Shown: positions 48,612 to 57,096 of the stretch, piece by piece
How positions within the stretch are numbered: position 1 is the first letter of the stretch
Layout of the letters: each line of letters starts with the position of its first letter
Source: Pseudomonas sp. P818
GTDB taxonomy: Bacteria > Pseudomonadota > Gammaproteobacteria > Pseudomonadales > Pseudomonadaceae
DNA length: 64,000 bases
Direction: 5' to 3'
NCBI RefSeq assembly: GCF_000418555.1
Contig: NZ_ATKM01000005.1
Span: forward strand, 1-64,000
Position numbers and translations under genes: made by a program
Notes under the pieces: generated by a model
Seen by the model: the letters and a program-made list of their open reading frames with translations, nothing else
Told to the model about the DNA's origin: nothing
The model's database searches: none

Positions 48612-49301
48612 TTAGTTCGCTGCGCCAAGCAGCGAGCGGTGTTCGATCTTGAGCAGATCGAAACGCGCGGCGCCGGCTTCGGTTTCATAACCGGTGTTGT
48701 CCTGGGTGTAGACCCCGGCCTTGAAGTACAGCGGTTTGACCGCCCAGGTCGGCTCCACTCGGGTGTTCCAGTTGATGCTGTTGAGGCTGATGGCCAGGGT
48801 GCCATCGGGTTTTAGGTTGATCACATAGCGAAACGGCTGGTTCAGGCGGATGCCGCTGGCGATGTTCACCACCTGGATCTCCGAGGTTGGCGTCAGGCGG
48901 ACCTTGGCGACGATATTGCCGTCGGCGGTCTTGGTCTTGTACTGGTACTCCAGCTTGAGCAGCGGCTCGGAACTCTTGAAGGCATGAATCTGGCCGATGA
49001 CGATCTTGCCGGTGGACGGCACCTGGCTGACGCTCAGCGATGCGCGCAGAAAATTGTCCGCCTCCGGGTAGGTCCAGTTGCGCAGACGCCCGTCGGCGAA
49101 GGTTTCGCGCAGTTCGCTGCGGGGGTATTTCGCGCTCTCGGTCGTGGTGCCGTTGACCGGCGCCCAGAAGAAGATGGCACCTTCCTTGGACTGGAAATAG
49201 TGATCCTGATAACCACCGGCCAAAACGCGGGTCTCGATGGTGGTAGCCGGAACGCCGACTGGAATGCTGAGATTCCACATGGCGAGTTCGATCATGTTCA
49301 A
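48612..49301 (-). CDS. Polysaccharide lyase family 7 (alginate lyase-like)
   Basis: 229 aa jelly-roll enzyme. All three PL7 signature regions are present: YPRSELRE, the catalytic QIH in KIVIGQIHAF, and LYFKAGVYTQ. These bind and beta-eliminate uronate chains such as alginate. No signal peptide is visible at the N-terminus (MNMIELAMWNLSIPVGVP), so it may act in the cytoplasm or leave by a signal-independent path. No other alginate genes lie nearby. Confidence 0.9.
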   Translation of the reverse strand: MNMIELAMWNLSIPVGVPATTIETRVLAGGYQDHYFQSKEGAIFFWAPVNGTTTESAKYPRSELRETFADGRLRNWTYPEADNFLRASLSVSQVPSTGKIVIGQIHAFKSSEPLLKLEYQYKTKTADGNIVAKVRLTPTSEIQVVNIASGIRLNQPFRYVINLKPDGTLAISLNSINWNTRVEPTWAVKPLYFKAGVYTQDNTGYETEAGAARFDLLKIEHRSLLGAAN

Positions 49302-49670
49302 AGCTCCTGAAAGACGGAAACTTCAGTCGAGTGGCACATCTCATCCAGGAGTCAGTAACGGCTTACTTGGCGTTCCAGCCGGTGACGCGCGAGCTAGAAG
49401 GGTGGCAGGGCTGCCTGTCACGGGCGGCGAATGCGCTCGTGGCGCGCTTTATAACGGCAAGCCAGGTAAAAGCGTGATAGCCGTTTGTCGGCTTATTGGC
49501 GCCAATATAAAGTCATTATCATTGGCGCTTCCGCTCCACTGCGCAGCACCCTCAAGCGCGAGGGTTGGCGCGGCTCCGGAGGCAGGTAAAACCCTGTAAA
49601 ACACCCGGGGCATAACGGCAGTTGGGGTGCGCCATAATTCGCGCACTGTCGTTCCGGGAAGCTCTCCTCC
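49302..49670. promoter_or_regulatory. Regulatory intergenic region with an ATTGGCGC palindrome cluster
   Basis: 369 bp between two divergent genes. The central part (49490-49530) is AT-richer and holds the perfect palindrome TATTGGCGCCAATA at 49494-49507, followed by AAAGTCATTATC and another ATTGGCGC at 49521-49528. The rest shows no gene. Confidence 0.55.
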
Positions 49671-50147
49671 ATGTCCAGCAAGCCGCGCCTGTTGCTCGCT
49701 TTCGTCCTTGCCGTGTTGCTGGCTTCGCTGCTCGCCTCGATCTTTCAGACCCAGACCAACCTCGCCGCGCTGCAGGCGCTGGGTGCGCCGGTGCCGCTGG
49801 ATGTGCGGGTCGGCACGACCTTTCTCGACCTGCTCGGTTTTGCCCCGACCTTCATCCTGCTCAGTGCGCTGGGCTTTCTTGTCGCCCTGCCAGCGGCCGC
49901 CTGGTTCGCCAGGCGCGTGCCGACGCTGCGTTGGTTGATTTTCGTGCTGGCCGGCGCGATGGCCATCTGGTCGGCTCTGGCCTTGGCCAACGCCGTAGCG
50001 CCGATGCCGACGTTGATCGCCGCTGATCGCAGTCCGGTCGGCACGCTGGGGCTGATGGCCTGCGGCAGCGTCGGTGCGCTGCTGTTCGGCCTGTTTGGCC
50101 GCCAGGTGCGCTACCGCACGCAGCCGACTTCTTCCGACTCCCTGTGA
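49671..50147 (+). CDS. Small inner-membrane protein of unknown function
   Basis: 158 aa with four predicted membrane helices (about residues 8-26, 53-78, 86-108, 125-143). No domain recognised. ATG 49671 follows GAAGCTCTCCTCC. It ends 13 bp before the sugar dehydrogenase gene, so the two are probably co-transcribed. Confidence 0.75.
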   Translation: MSSKPRLLLAFVLAVLLASLLASIFQTQTNLAALQALGAPVPLDVRVGTTFLDLLGFAPTFILLSALGFLVALPAAAWFARRVPTLRWLIFVLAGAMAIWSALALANAVAPMPTLIAADRSPVGTLGLMACGSVGALLFGLFGRQVRYRTQPTSSDSL

Positions 50148-50160
50148 CAAGGCGTTGCCC

Positions 50161-51261
50161 ATGTTGAGAAGTACCCGCGCGCTGTTGCTCGGCGCCCTGT
50201 TGGTCAGTACGCCGCTGCTGGCGCTGGATTACCGCATCGAGACCTTTAGCGAAGGCCTGGAGAACCCCTGGGCAATGGCCTTCTTGCCGGATGGGCGCAT
50301 GCTGGTCACCGAGCGCGTCGGGCGCCTGCGCATCATCGAAACCGACGGCAGTGTCGACCCCGAGCCGGTTGCCGGCCTGCCCGAAATCTTCATCGCCGCT
50401 CAGGCCGGGCTGATGGAAGTGGCGCTGGATCCGGACTATCGCGACAACCGCTGGCTGTACCTGACCTATGCGCACGGTTCGCAGGAGGCTAACAACACGC
50501 GTCTGGCTCGTGCCCGACTGGTGGATGACGAGCTGCGCGATTTCGAGGTGCTGTTCACCGCCCAGCCGCTCAAGGCGGGTGCTTCGCACTACGGCGGGCG
50601 TATCGCCTTTCTTGCCGACAAGACCTTGGTGCTGACCCTGGGTGACGGTTTCGACTGGCGCGAGCAGGCGCAGAATCCGGCCAATCACCTGGGCAAGATC
50701 GTGCGCCTGAACCGCGACGGCAGCGTGCCGCAGGACAACCCGCTGGTGGCGCAGGAGGGCGCTGCGGCGGAGATCTACAGCCTGGGGCATCGCAACGTGC
50801 AGGGGATCTTCTTCGATGCCGAGAGCGATCGTCTGTACAGTCATGAGCATGGCCCGCGCGGCGGCGACGAACTCAACCTGATCGAGCCCGGCAACAACTA
50901 TGGTTGGCCGCTGGCGACCTTCGGCATCGATTACACCGGTGCGCGGGTCAGCCCCTACACCGAGCTGCCCGGCCTGACCCAGCCCCTGCTGCACTGGACG
51001 CCGTCGGTGGCGCCTTCGAGCCTGACGCTGTATCGCGGCGGGCTGTTCCCCGACTGGCAGGGCGATCTGTTCGCCGCCACCCTGGCCGAGCGCAGCGTAC
51101 GCCGCATTCGCGTGCGCGACGGCATGCTGGCCGGTGAGGAGATTCTCTTCGAGGAGCTGGAGGAACGCATTCGCGACGTACGCAGTGGTCCGGATGGTGC
51201 CCTCTATCTGCTCACCGACAACCCGCAGGGGCGCCTGCTGCGCGTGGTGCCCAGCGAGTAG
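50161..51261 (+). CDS. PQQ-dependent soluble aldose sugar dehydrogenase (YliI-like)
   Basis: 366 aa from ATG 50161. Signal peptide ending LLA|LDYRIE. Six-bladed propeller motifs: LENPWAMAFLPDGRMLVTER, KTLVLTLGDGFDWREQAQNP, GHRNVQGIFFD and SHEHGPRGGDELN, as in E. coli YliI and soluble glucose dehydrogenases. Oxidises aldoses in the periplasm with PQQ and calcium. Confidence 0.92.
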   Translation: MLRSTRALLLGALLVSTPLLALDYRIETFSEGLENPWAMAFLPDGRMLVTERVGRLRIIETDGSVDPEPVAGLPEIFIAAQAGLMEVALDPDYRDNRWLYLTYAHGSQEANNTRLARARLVDDELRDFEVLFTAQPLKAGASHYGGRIAFLADKTLVLTLGDGFDWREQAQNPANHLGKIVRLNRDGSVPQDNPLVAQEGAAAEIYSLGHRNVQGIFFDAESDRLYSHEHGPRGGDELNLIEPGNNYGWPLATFGIDYTGARVSPYTELPGLTQPLLHWTPSVAPSSLTLYRGGLFPDWQGDLFAATLAERSVRRIRVRDGMLAGEEILFEELEERIRDVRSGPDGALYLLTDNPQGRLLRVVPSE

Positions 51262-51309
51262 GGCGCTATCCGTTACACTGGCGGTCCTGATGAACAAGGG
51301 ACCTGAGCG

Positions 51310-51801
51310 GTGAAATATCTACAGGGGTATCCGGTGGCCGTGCAGCAGCAGGTGCGCCAGCTGATCGCCGATGATCGGCTGGGCCACTATCTGGCGCAGC
51401 GCTATCCGGGGCGCCACGAGGTACAGAGTGACAAGGCGCTCTACGGCTACGTGATGGCCCTCAAGCAGGAGCACCTGAAGAACGCGCCGGCCATCGACAA
51501 GGTGCTCTACGACAACCGCCTCGATCTCACTCATCGCGCCCTCGGCCTGCACACCGCGATCTCGCGGGTGCAGGGTGGCAAGCTCAAGGCGAAGAAGGAG
51601 ATTCGCGTCGCCTCGCTGTTTCGCGACGCGGCGCCGGCCTTTTTGCAGATGATCGTGGTGCACGAACTGGCGCACCTGAAAGAGGCCGAGCACAACAAGG
51701 CCTTCTACAAGCTCTGCGATCACATGCTGCCGGGCTATGCGCAGATCGAGTTCGACCTGCGCATGTACCTGACCTGGCGCGAGATGACGGCGGCCAGTTG
51801 A
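51310..51801 (+). CDS. YgjP-like zinc metallopeptidase domain protein (DUF45)
   Basis: 163 aa. The zinc site is VVHELAHLKEAEHNKAFY (HExxH plus a downstream His), then LCDHMLPGYAQIEFDLRMYL, the usual YgjP/WLM-type pattern. No signal peptide, so cytoplasmic. Substrate unknown. About 48 bp after the sugar dehydrogenase on the same strand. Confidence 0.9.
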   Translation: MKYLQGYPVAVQQQVRQLIADDRLGHYLAQRYPGRHEVQSDKALYGYVMALKQEHLKNAPAIDKVLYDNRLDLTHRALGLHTAISRVQGGKLKAKKEIRVASLFRDAAPAFLQMIVVHELAHLKEAEHNKAFYKLCDHMLPGYAQIEFDLRMYLTWREMTAAS

Positions 51802-51822
51802 AGCGCAGTGCGCGCCTGCCTG

Positions 51823-52056
51823 CTAGCCGTGCAGGCGCACGTTGAGCTGGTCGACCACCGGCGCCCAGTCGGCGTCTTCGAGAATCTCGTCGCGCAGCAG
51901 CGCTGCCTGAGCCGGGGTCCAGAAGGGGGCCTCGGACAGCTTGCAGGCGTCCGGCAAAGGCGAATGGGTGCTGATGAAGGCGTTGATGCTGGCCGGATCG
52001 TCGGGCAGGCCGAGCTGCTTGAACAGGGCCGGCAAGCTGTGCACTGGCGTTTCCAT
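51823..52056 (-). CDS. DUF2789 small protein
   Basis: 77 aa from ATG 52056 (METPVHSLPALFKQLGL), preceded by TTTGGAGAAG. An ATG at 52083 would add 9 residues. LFKQLGLPDDPASINAFIS and FWTPAQAALLRDEI mark DUF2789, a small acidic helical family of unknown role common in Pseudomonas. Convergent with the metallopeptidase gene. Confidence 0.87.
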   Translation of the reverse strand: METPVHSLPALFKQLGLPDDPASINAFISTHSPLPDACKLSEAPFWTPAQAALLRDEILEDADWAPVVDQLNVRLHG

Positions 52057-52117
52057 GGTGGCTTCTCCAAACCTGGGGTTCATCGTTATTTACCCACTCT
52101 GGCTCGGATAGTTCCGC

Positions 52118-52600
52118 TCACAGCGCCTGCAGCACTTCGAACACCTGCAAGCGATTGCCCATCGGCAGATTGATTTCATCGCCAGGGCGTTTGCCGAGCA
52201 GCAGCCGTCCCAGCGGTGCGGCATTGCCCAGTACCTGAACGCTCTGGCTCGCATGCTGCAGTTTCATGCTGGCGCCTTGCGGGCCAAGAAACAGCCATTG
52301 CTCGTGGCCATCCTCGTTGGCCAGCAAAACCAGCGCGCCCAGTTCGATGCCCAGGGTCGCATCGAATGGGCGCGGGCGCAGCTGGCGCCAGGTGATCAGG
52401 GTCTGACGCAGTTCTTCGACTCGGCGTGCCTGGCCGCTGGCCAGATAGGCGGCCTCCAGGCCCAGGGTGTCGTATTTGTTCTCGGCGACGTTCTCCTCAT
52501 GGGTGGCCGCCTCGTGAGCGGTAAGGGCGGCGAGGCTGGCCTGTTCGAGGTCGGCCTGCAGATGGGTGAGCACGTCTTGCAGCAGCAGATTCTTGTCCAT
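52118..52600 (-). CDS. GreA/GreB-family transcription factor-like protein
   Basis: 160 aa. N-terminal antiparallel coiled coil (about 1-75, with ATHEENVAENKYDTLGLEAAYL) and a C-terminal FKBP-like domain ending in LLLGKRPGDEINL, the GreA_GreB C-terminal signature (GKxxGD). Shorter conserved tip than true GreA, so it may regulate RNA polymerase through the secondary channel in a different way. In line with the GGDEF gene 42 bp upstream. Confidence 0.83.
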   Translation of the reverse strand: MDKNLLLQDVLTHLQADLEQASLAALTAHEAATHEENVAENKYDTLGLEAAYLASGQARRVEELRQTLITWRQLRPRPFDATLGIELGALVLLANEDGHEQWLFLGPQGASMKLQHASQSVQVLGNAAPLGRLLLGKRPGDEINLPMGNRLQVFEVLQAL

Positions 52601-52642
52601 GGTGCGCTATTTGGGCGGTGACGAGATGGGGCAGGCCCATCT

Positions 52643-54448
52643 TCAGGGATGCGGGGTGGCCAGTTGCACGCGGTTGCGTCCGGCGGCCTTGGCCCGGTAC
52701 ATGGCGGCGTCGGCCAGACGGATCAGTGTGGTGGCATCGTCGCCGCCGCGGGTCAGGGCGATACCGATGCTGGCGCCGACGCGCACCGCACGATCTTCCA
52801 GATACATCGGCGTGTCCAGTCCTTCCAGCAGGCGCTTGGCCAGGTCGTGGGCATCTTCGGCCGATTGCACATTCTCGCAGACCACCACGAACTCGTCGCC
52901 GCCCAGGCGCGCCGGCAGATCGGCATCGCGGATGTACTGACGCAGTCGCTCGGCGATTTCGGCCAGTACCAGGTCGCCAAAGCCGTGGCCGTGCTGGTCG
53001 TTGATCGGTTTGAAACCGTCCAGGTCGATCAGCATCACCGCCAGCAGTTCGTTGCGGCGCAGGCTGCGCGCCAGCGCCTGATCCAGGTGCTGCTGCAGGG
53101 CTGTGCGATTGGCCAGGCCGGTCAGCGGATCCTGCAGCGCCAGCTCGCTGAGCCGCTGGTTGGCCTGCTCCAGCGCCAGGGTGCGTTCGGTGACGCGTTT
53201 GGCCAGGATCTGCTCGTTGAGCTGCAGCGCCGCCTCGCGCTGGCGCTTGAGTTCGTTGAAGCGTGCGGCCAGGGCGAAGGACAGCAGGATCATCTCCAGC
53301 CCCGAGCCGATCTGCATGGCATACAGGGTGATGAAGTTCGACGGAATCAGGGCGAAGTTGCGCAGCGCCAGCAGGACAGCGCCCGTCAGCAGCATCAGCC
53401 AGGCCAGGGCGAACAGGCGCGCACCGGGCACGCGGTAACCGACGCAGACGAAGCTGGTGACCAGCAGTGTCAGGGTGGCGATCAGCCCGGTCATCGACAT
53501 CAGCTGCAGCGCACGTTGCACCGGTAGCAGCAGCGTGGCAAACACGGCAGCGCCGATCGCTATGCACAGCATCAGCAGGCCCCGGTCCCAGCGCGGCAGC
53601 CACTGGCTGGTATCGAGGAAGCTGCGGGCGAAGATCACCGACAGCAGCGCTGCCGAGGTCAGGCTGACCGGCAACATGCGATTGCTCCAGGGCGCGGCGT
53701 CGGACCACAGATACTGCGCGCCAAGGCCGTTGAGCGACAGTACGCTGAGGGCGAAGGCGAACATGAACAGCACGTAGTTGAGAAAGGGACGTTCGCGCAG
53801 GGCGAGAAACAGCAGCAGGTTGTACAGGCCCAGCGCGATCAGCACGCCGAAGTAGATGGCGTGCACCAGATAGCCGTCCTGGCTGTGCTGCTCGAAATCG
53901 CGCAGCGACATCAGCGCGCCGCTGAGGGTCATGCTGCCGCGTGAGTCGACGCGCAGGTACAGCGTGCGCTGCTCGCCAGGCTGCAGGGTGGTCTCGAATA
54001 CCGGATAGCGATGGCCGACGGCGCGCTCGGCGTAGGGCACGGTATCGCCGCTGCGTGATTCGCGCACGCCATCGGCGCCGATGTCGTACAGGCGTACTTC
54101 ATCCAGTGAGGCGTAGTTCAGCTCCAGGCGCCAGACACGCGTTTGCTGAGCGTCCGACTGCAGTCCCAGACGCAACCAGATCACCCCCGGCACGTAGCCG
54201 AAGCTCAGATCTCGGCGGCTCAGCGAGGATTGAAACGGCGCGTCGGCGGCGCGCACGTCGTCCAGGCTCAGCGTGCCCTGCGGGTCGGCGAGAAAATCCA
54301 CCAGGCCGTATAGATCCTGCGGCGCGCTGGCATCATCCAGGCGCGTGGCGGCGTAAGAGAACTGGCTGGTCAGAAGCAGGCAAAACACCAGCAGCAGGCC
54401 CGACAACGGGGTCGCTAAGGCTGGAAGGTTGCTTCGCTTGACTGCCAT
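52643..54448 (-). CDS. Diguanylate cyclase with 7TMR-DISM sensor
   Basis: 601 aa from ATG 54448. Order: signal/membrane segment, an extracellular 7TMR-DISMED2 domain (about 30-165), seven membrane helices (about 180-385), a short coiled coil (LKRQREAALQLNEQILAK), and a GGDEF domain. The active site GGDEF is intact at 516-520 and the inhibitory I-site RDAD lies five residues before it (507-510), so product feedback is likely. Makes cyclic di-GMP in response to an unknown external signal. Confidence 0.93.
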   Translation of the reverse strand: MAVKRSNLPALATPLSGLLLVFCLLLTSQFSYAATRLDDASAPQDLYGLVDFLADPQGTLSLDDVRAADAPFQSSLSRRDLSFGYVPGVIWLRLGLQSDAQQTRVWRLELNYASLDEVRLYDIGADGVRESRSGDTVPYAERAVGHRYPVFETTLQPGEQRTLYLRVDSRGSMTLSGALMSLRDFEQHSQDGYLVHAIYFGVLIALGLYNLLLFLALRERPFLNYVLFMFAFALSVLSLNGLGAQYLWSDAAPWSNRMLPVSLTSAALLSVIFARSFLDTSQWLPRWDRGLLMLCIAIGAAVFATLLLPVQRALQLMSMTGLIATLTLLVTSFVCVGYRVPGARLFALAWLMLLTGAVLLALRNFALIPSNFITLYAMQIGSGLEMILLSFALAARFNELKRQREAALQLNEQILAKRVTERTLALEQANQRLSELALQDPLTGLANRTALQQHLDQALARSLRRNELLAVMLIDLDGFKPINDQHGHGFGDLVLAEIAERLRQYIRDADLPARLGGDEFVVVCENVQSAEDAHDLAKRLLEGLDTPMYLEDRAVRVGASIGIALTRGGDDATTLIRLADAAMYRAKAAGRNRVQLATPHP

Positions 54449-54505
54449 GGGCTGGGCCTGGGAAATAGGCGTTGTCAGATAGTGGCAGAAAGCCAAGCGG
54501 CGCGG

Positions 54506-54684
54506 CTAGCAGGCTGTTGAAAAACTACCTGCGTTGCCATTGCTGCGTTAAAAACAGGCTCGTGCGCGAGTCCGATCAAAATGCTCGTTTACAATTCGTA
54601 AACTGCGCTTTCTCGCCTGTTCTTGCGGGGCCGCCATCGGTATTGCACTGGCTGCCTCGCCTACGTTTTTCAACGGCCTGCTAG
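54506..54684 (-). mobile_element. MITE copy B with CTAG target duplication
   Basis: Element 54510-54680 (171 bp), reverse orientation relative to copy A. Read on the minus strand it shares the first 38 bases and the last ~50 bases with copy A almost exactly; the middle differs and is about 30 bp longer. Terminal repeats are CAGGCYGTTGAAAAA. CTAG flanks both ends (54506-54509, 54681-54684), and the right one supplies the TAG stop of the YccS-like gene. An internal palindrome GTTTACAATTCGTAAAC sits at 54587-54603. Confidence 0.86.
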
Positions 54685-56852
54685 TGGGCATCCTTCTGCA
54701 GGTGTGCCGCCAGGGTGCGCAGCGGTGCGAGCTGACGGCAGATCAGCGCCAGCTGTGTCTGCACCAGGCGCTGGCGTTCGTCGACGTCATCGGCGATCTG
54801 CTCCAGGCTCTGCGCCAGCGCCTGTTCCTCGTCGCTGTGAATGGCCAGGGGCTGCTCGCCGCGCAGGCCGGTGGCGATTTCATCGAGACTGTGCGCCAGC
54901 GTTTCGGCCTGTTCCAGCAGTTGCGCCTGCGCTTCCTGTGGCAGCTGTTCGCCGCGGTGTGCGCCGAGTGCCGAAAGATAGCTGAGCAGGGTGTGCGACA
55001 GCACCAGAAAGCGAAAGCCGAGGTCGGCATCCTTACGGAAGTGCCCCGGTTCCATGAGCATGTTGCCGAGGGTGGTGGACAGCGCCGCGTCGGCGTTGTG
55101 CGCGTTGCGCCGGGCCAGGCGGTAGCCGAGGTCGTCACGCTTGCCGCGGGCGTACTGGGTGATGATCTGCCGCAGGTAGGCGCTGTTGCAGCTCAGCGTG
55201 CCGGCGAGCATGCGGCCCAGGCGCCGGCCCTGCCAGTCCGGCAGGATCAGGAACACCGCCAGCCCGGCGATCATGCCGCCCAGCAGGGTATCGACCAGGC
55301 GCGGCAGGAACAGGCCGTAGCCATCGCCGATCTGGTTGAAGCAGAACAGCACCAGCAGGGTGATCGCCGCCGTGGCCAGGGTGTAGCGCGTGCTGCGCGT
55401 GGCGAAGAAGGCGACCCCGGCGACCACGGCGAACAGTGCCTGGATGCGCGGATCGGGGAACAGATCGAACAGTGCCCAGCCGATTCCCAGGCCGAGCAGG
55501 GTACCGGCGATGCGTTGCACCAGCTTCAGGCGCGTGGCGCCGTAGTTCGGCTGACAGACGAACAGGGTAGTCAGCAGAATCCAGTAGCCCTGGGCCGGGT
55601 GAATCAGGTGCAGCAGGCCGTAGCCGGCGGCCAGGGCGATGGACAGGCGCAGGGCGTGGCGAAACAGCAGCGAGGTGGGCGTCAGCTGCTGGCCGATGCG
55701 CTCGGCCACTTCACGCAGTGAATGCGGTTCGCGATCGAGCAGGCTGCTGTCCTGTTCATCGGCCAGGGCATCGGGGTTGCTGGCGTTGCCCAGCAGCAGG
55801 TCGAGGCTGGCGAGGTTGCCGGCCAGTGCGCCGAGCGAGCGCAGCAGGCGGCGCCAGGCCGGGTTGCTCTGCAGATGCAGATGGTCCAGCGAGGCATGCA
55901 GATCTTCCAGCGCCTGGCTGCACAGCTCGCGGTATTCGAAGGGCTGGCGCAGTTCGATGGCGCTGCCCAGGCGTTCGCAGGCTTCGCCGTGCAGGCGCAG
56001 TAGGCGCTGGCAGCGAAACAGCACGTCGCTGTGGAAGAAGGCCTCGGCCAGCTCGTTATAGGGGTAGTGCGAGGAGCTGGCGCGTTCGTGAATGTCCTGG
56101 GCGAGGAAGTACAGCTTCAGGTAGCGATTGACCTTGGGCCCGGGACGGCCATTGCCGACCCGGTGCAGGATGATCTCCTTGGCCGCATTGAGCGCCGACA
56201 CCACGCGCCCGTTCTGCTGCGCCAACTCCAGGCGGCGCTGCTCGACGTCCAGCTGGCGTACGGGTTCGAACAGTGCCGCCTTGAGCTTTAGGTATTTGCC
56301 CAGCTCTCGAAACAGCCGGGCCAGGCTTTGCTGCACCGGCTGATGAGCGAACAGGCCATGCCAGATCACCGACAGCAGGCCGTACCATGCGGCGCCGGCC
56401 ACCAGCAGCAGGGGCTCCAGCCACAGGCCGGCGACGCCGCCGCGCTGTTCGACGCCGATCATGCTGTACACGGCGAGGATCAGCGTGCCGGAGCCGAGGG
56501 TGGCGAAACGCTCGCCCAGAGCGCCGAGCAGGGTCAGGCAGAAGGCCGACAGCGCCAGGGCGATGACGAACAGCCAGGGGTAGGGAAACAGAAACTCCAC
56601 TGCGTAGGCCGCCGCGCTGAAGCAGGCCAGGGTCACCAGCACTGCGCCGAGGCGGCCTTGCCAGCTGTCATCGGTCTCGGTCAGGGCACTGGCAATGATG
56701 CCGAGAAACAGGGGGATCAGCCCGTGCATCCAGCCCTGCCACCAACACAGCGCGAGGGCTCCGGCCAGGGCGATGAACACCCGCAGGCTGGCGCTGAACT
56801 TGTCCAGCGCCCAGAGACGGCGCAGCGATTGGCGAAGGCGAGGACGGGGCAT
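54681..56852 (-). CDS. yccS: YccS-like FUSC-family inner-membrane protein
   Basis: 723 aa from ATG 56852 (MPRPRLRQSLRRLW). Two sets of about five membrane helices flank a large cytoplasmic region (about 165-400); the second half contains the FUSC/aromatic-acid-efflux-like core (GYWILLTTLFVCQPNYGATRLK split as GYWILLTTLFVCQ and YGATRLKLVQRI). Family members resemble AaeB-type efflux pumps, but the YccS function is unproven. The stop codon lies in the MITE copy B target duplication. Confidence 0.9.
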   Translation of the reverse strand: MPRPRLRQSLRRLWALDKFSASLRVFIALAGALALCWWQGWMHGLIPLFLGIIASALTETDDSWQGRLGAVLVTLACFSAAAYAVEFLFPYPWLFVIALALSAFCLTLLGALGERFATLGSGTLILAVYSMIGVEQRGGVAGLWLEPLLLVAGAAWYGLLSVIWHGLFAHQPVQQSLARLFRELGKYLKLKAALFEPVRQLDVEQRRLELAQQNGRVVSALNAAKEIILHRVGNGRPGPKVNRYLKLYFLAQDIHERASSSHYPYNELAEAFFHSDVLFRCQRLLRLHGEACERLGSAIELRQPFEYRELCSQALEDLHASLDHLHLQSNPAWRRLLRSLGALAGNLASLDLLLGNASNPDALADEQDSSLLDREPHSLREVAERIGQQLTPTSLLFRHALRLSIALAAGYGLLHLIHPAQGYWILLTTLFVCQPNYGATRLKLVQRIAGTLLGLGIGWALFDLFPDPRIQALFAVVAGVAFFATRSTRYTLATAAITLLVLFCFNQIGDGYGLFLPRLVDTLLGGMIAGLAVFLILPDWQGRRLGRMLAGTLSCNSAYLRQIITQYARGKRDDLGYRLARRNAHNADAALSTTLGNMLMEPGHFRKDADLGFRFLVLSHTLLSYLSALGAHRGEQLPQEAQAQLLEQAETLAHSLDEIATGLRGEQPLAIHSDEEQALAQSLEQIADDVDERQRLVQTQLALICRQLAPLRTLAAHLQKDAH

Positions 56853-57096
56853 AGGCGACCTGAGCAAGGAAGATGCGAGCAGCCTACCGGAACTGGCCAG
56901 TCACTGGGTATCCGTCAGCATGCAATTGCCGGGGGCTGACCGCATCTGCCGCTGCTGACGCAACCACAAAGCTCACCCGTACACGCCCTGTTGCATATCC
57001 GTTGGCCCATTCGCCGGGGCCACAAGGGTCATGGACTATGCTCAGAAAGGTCCCGCTGCCACATCTTCGCTACCACCGCGGGCCTGGGAGTCGAAC

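Noticed and set aside
49494..49520. Fur box in the region before the membrane-protein gene
   Set aside because: Only a partial CATTATC match; no GATAATGATAATCATTATC-like 19-mer.
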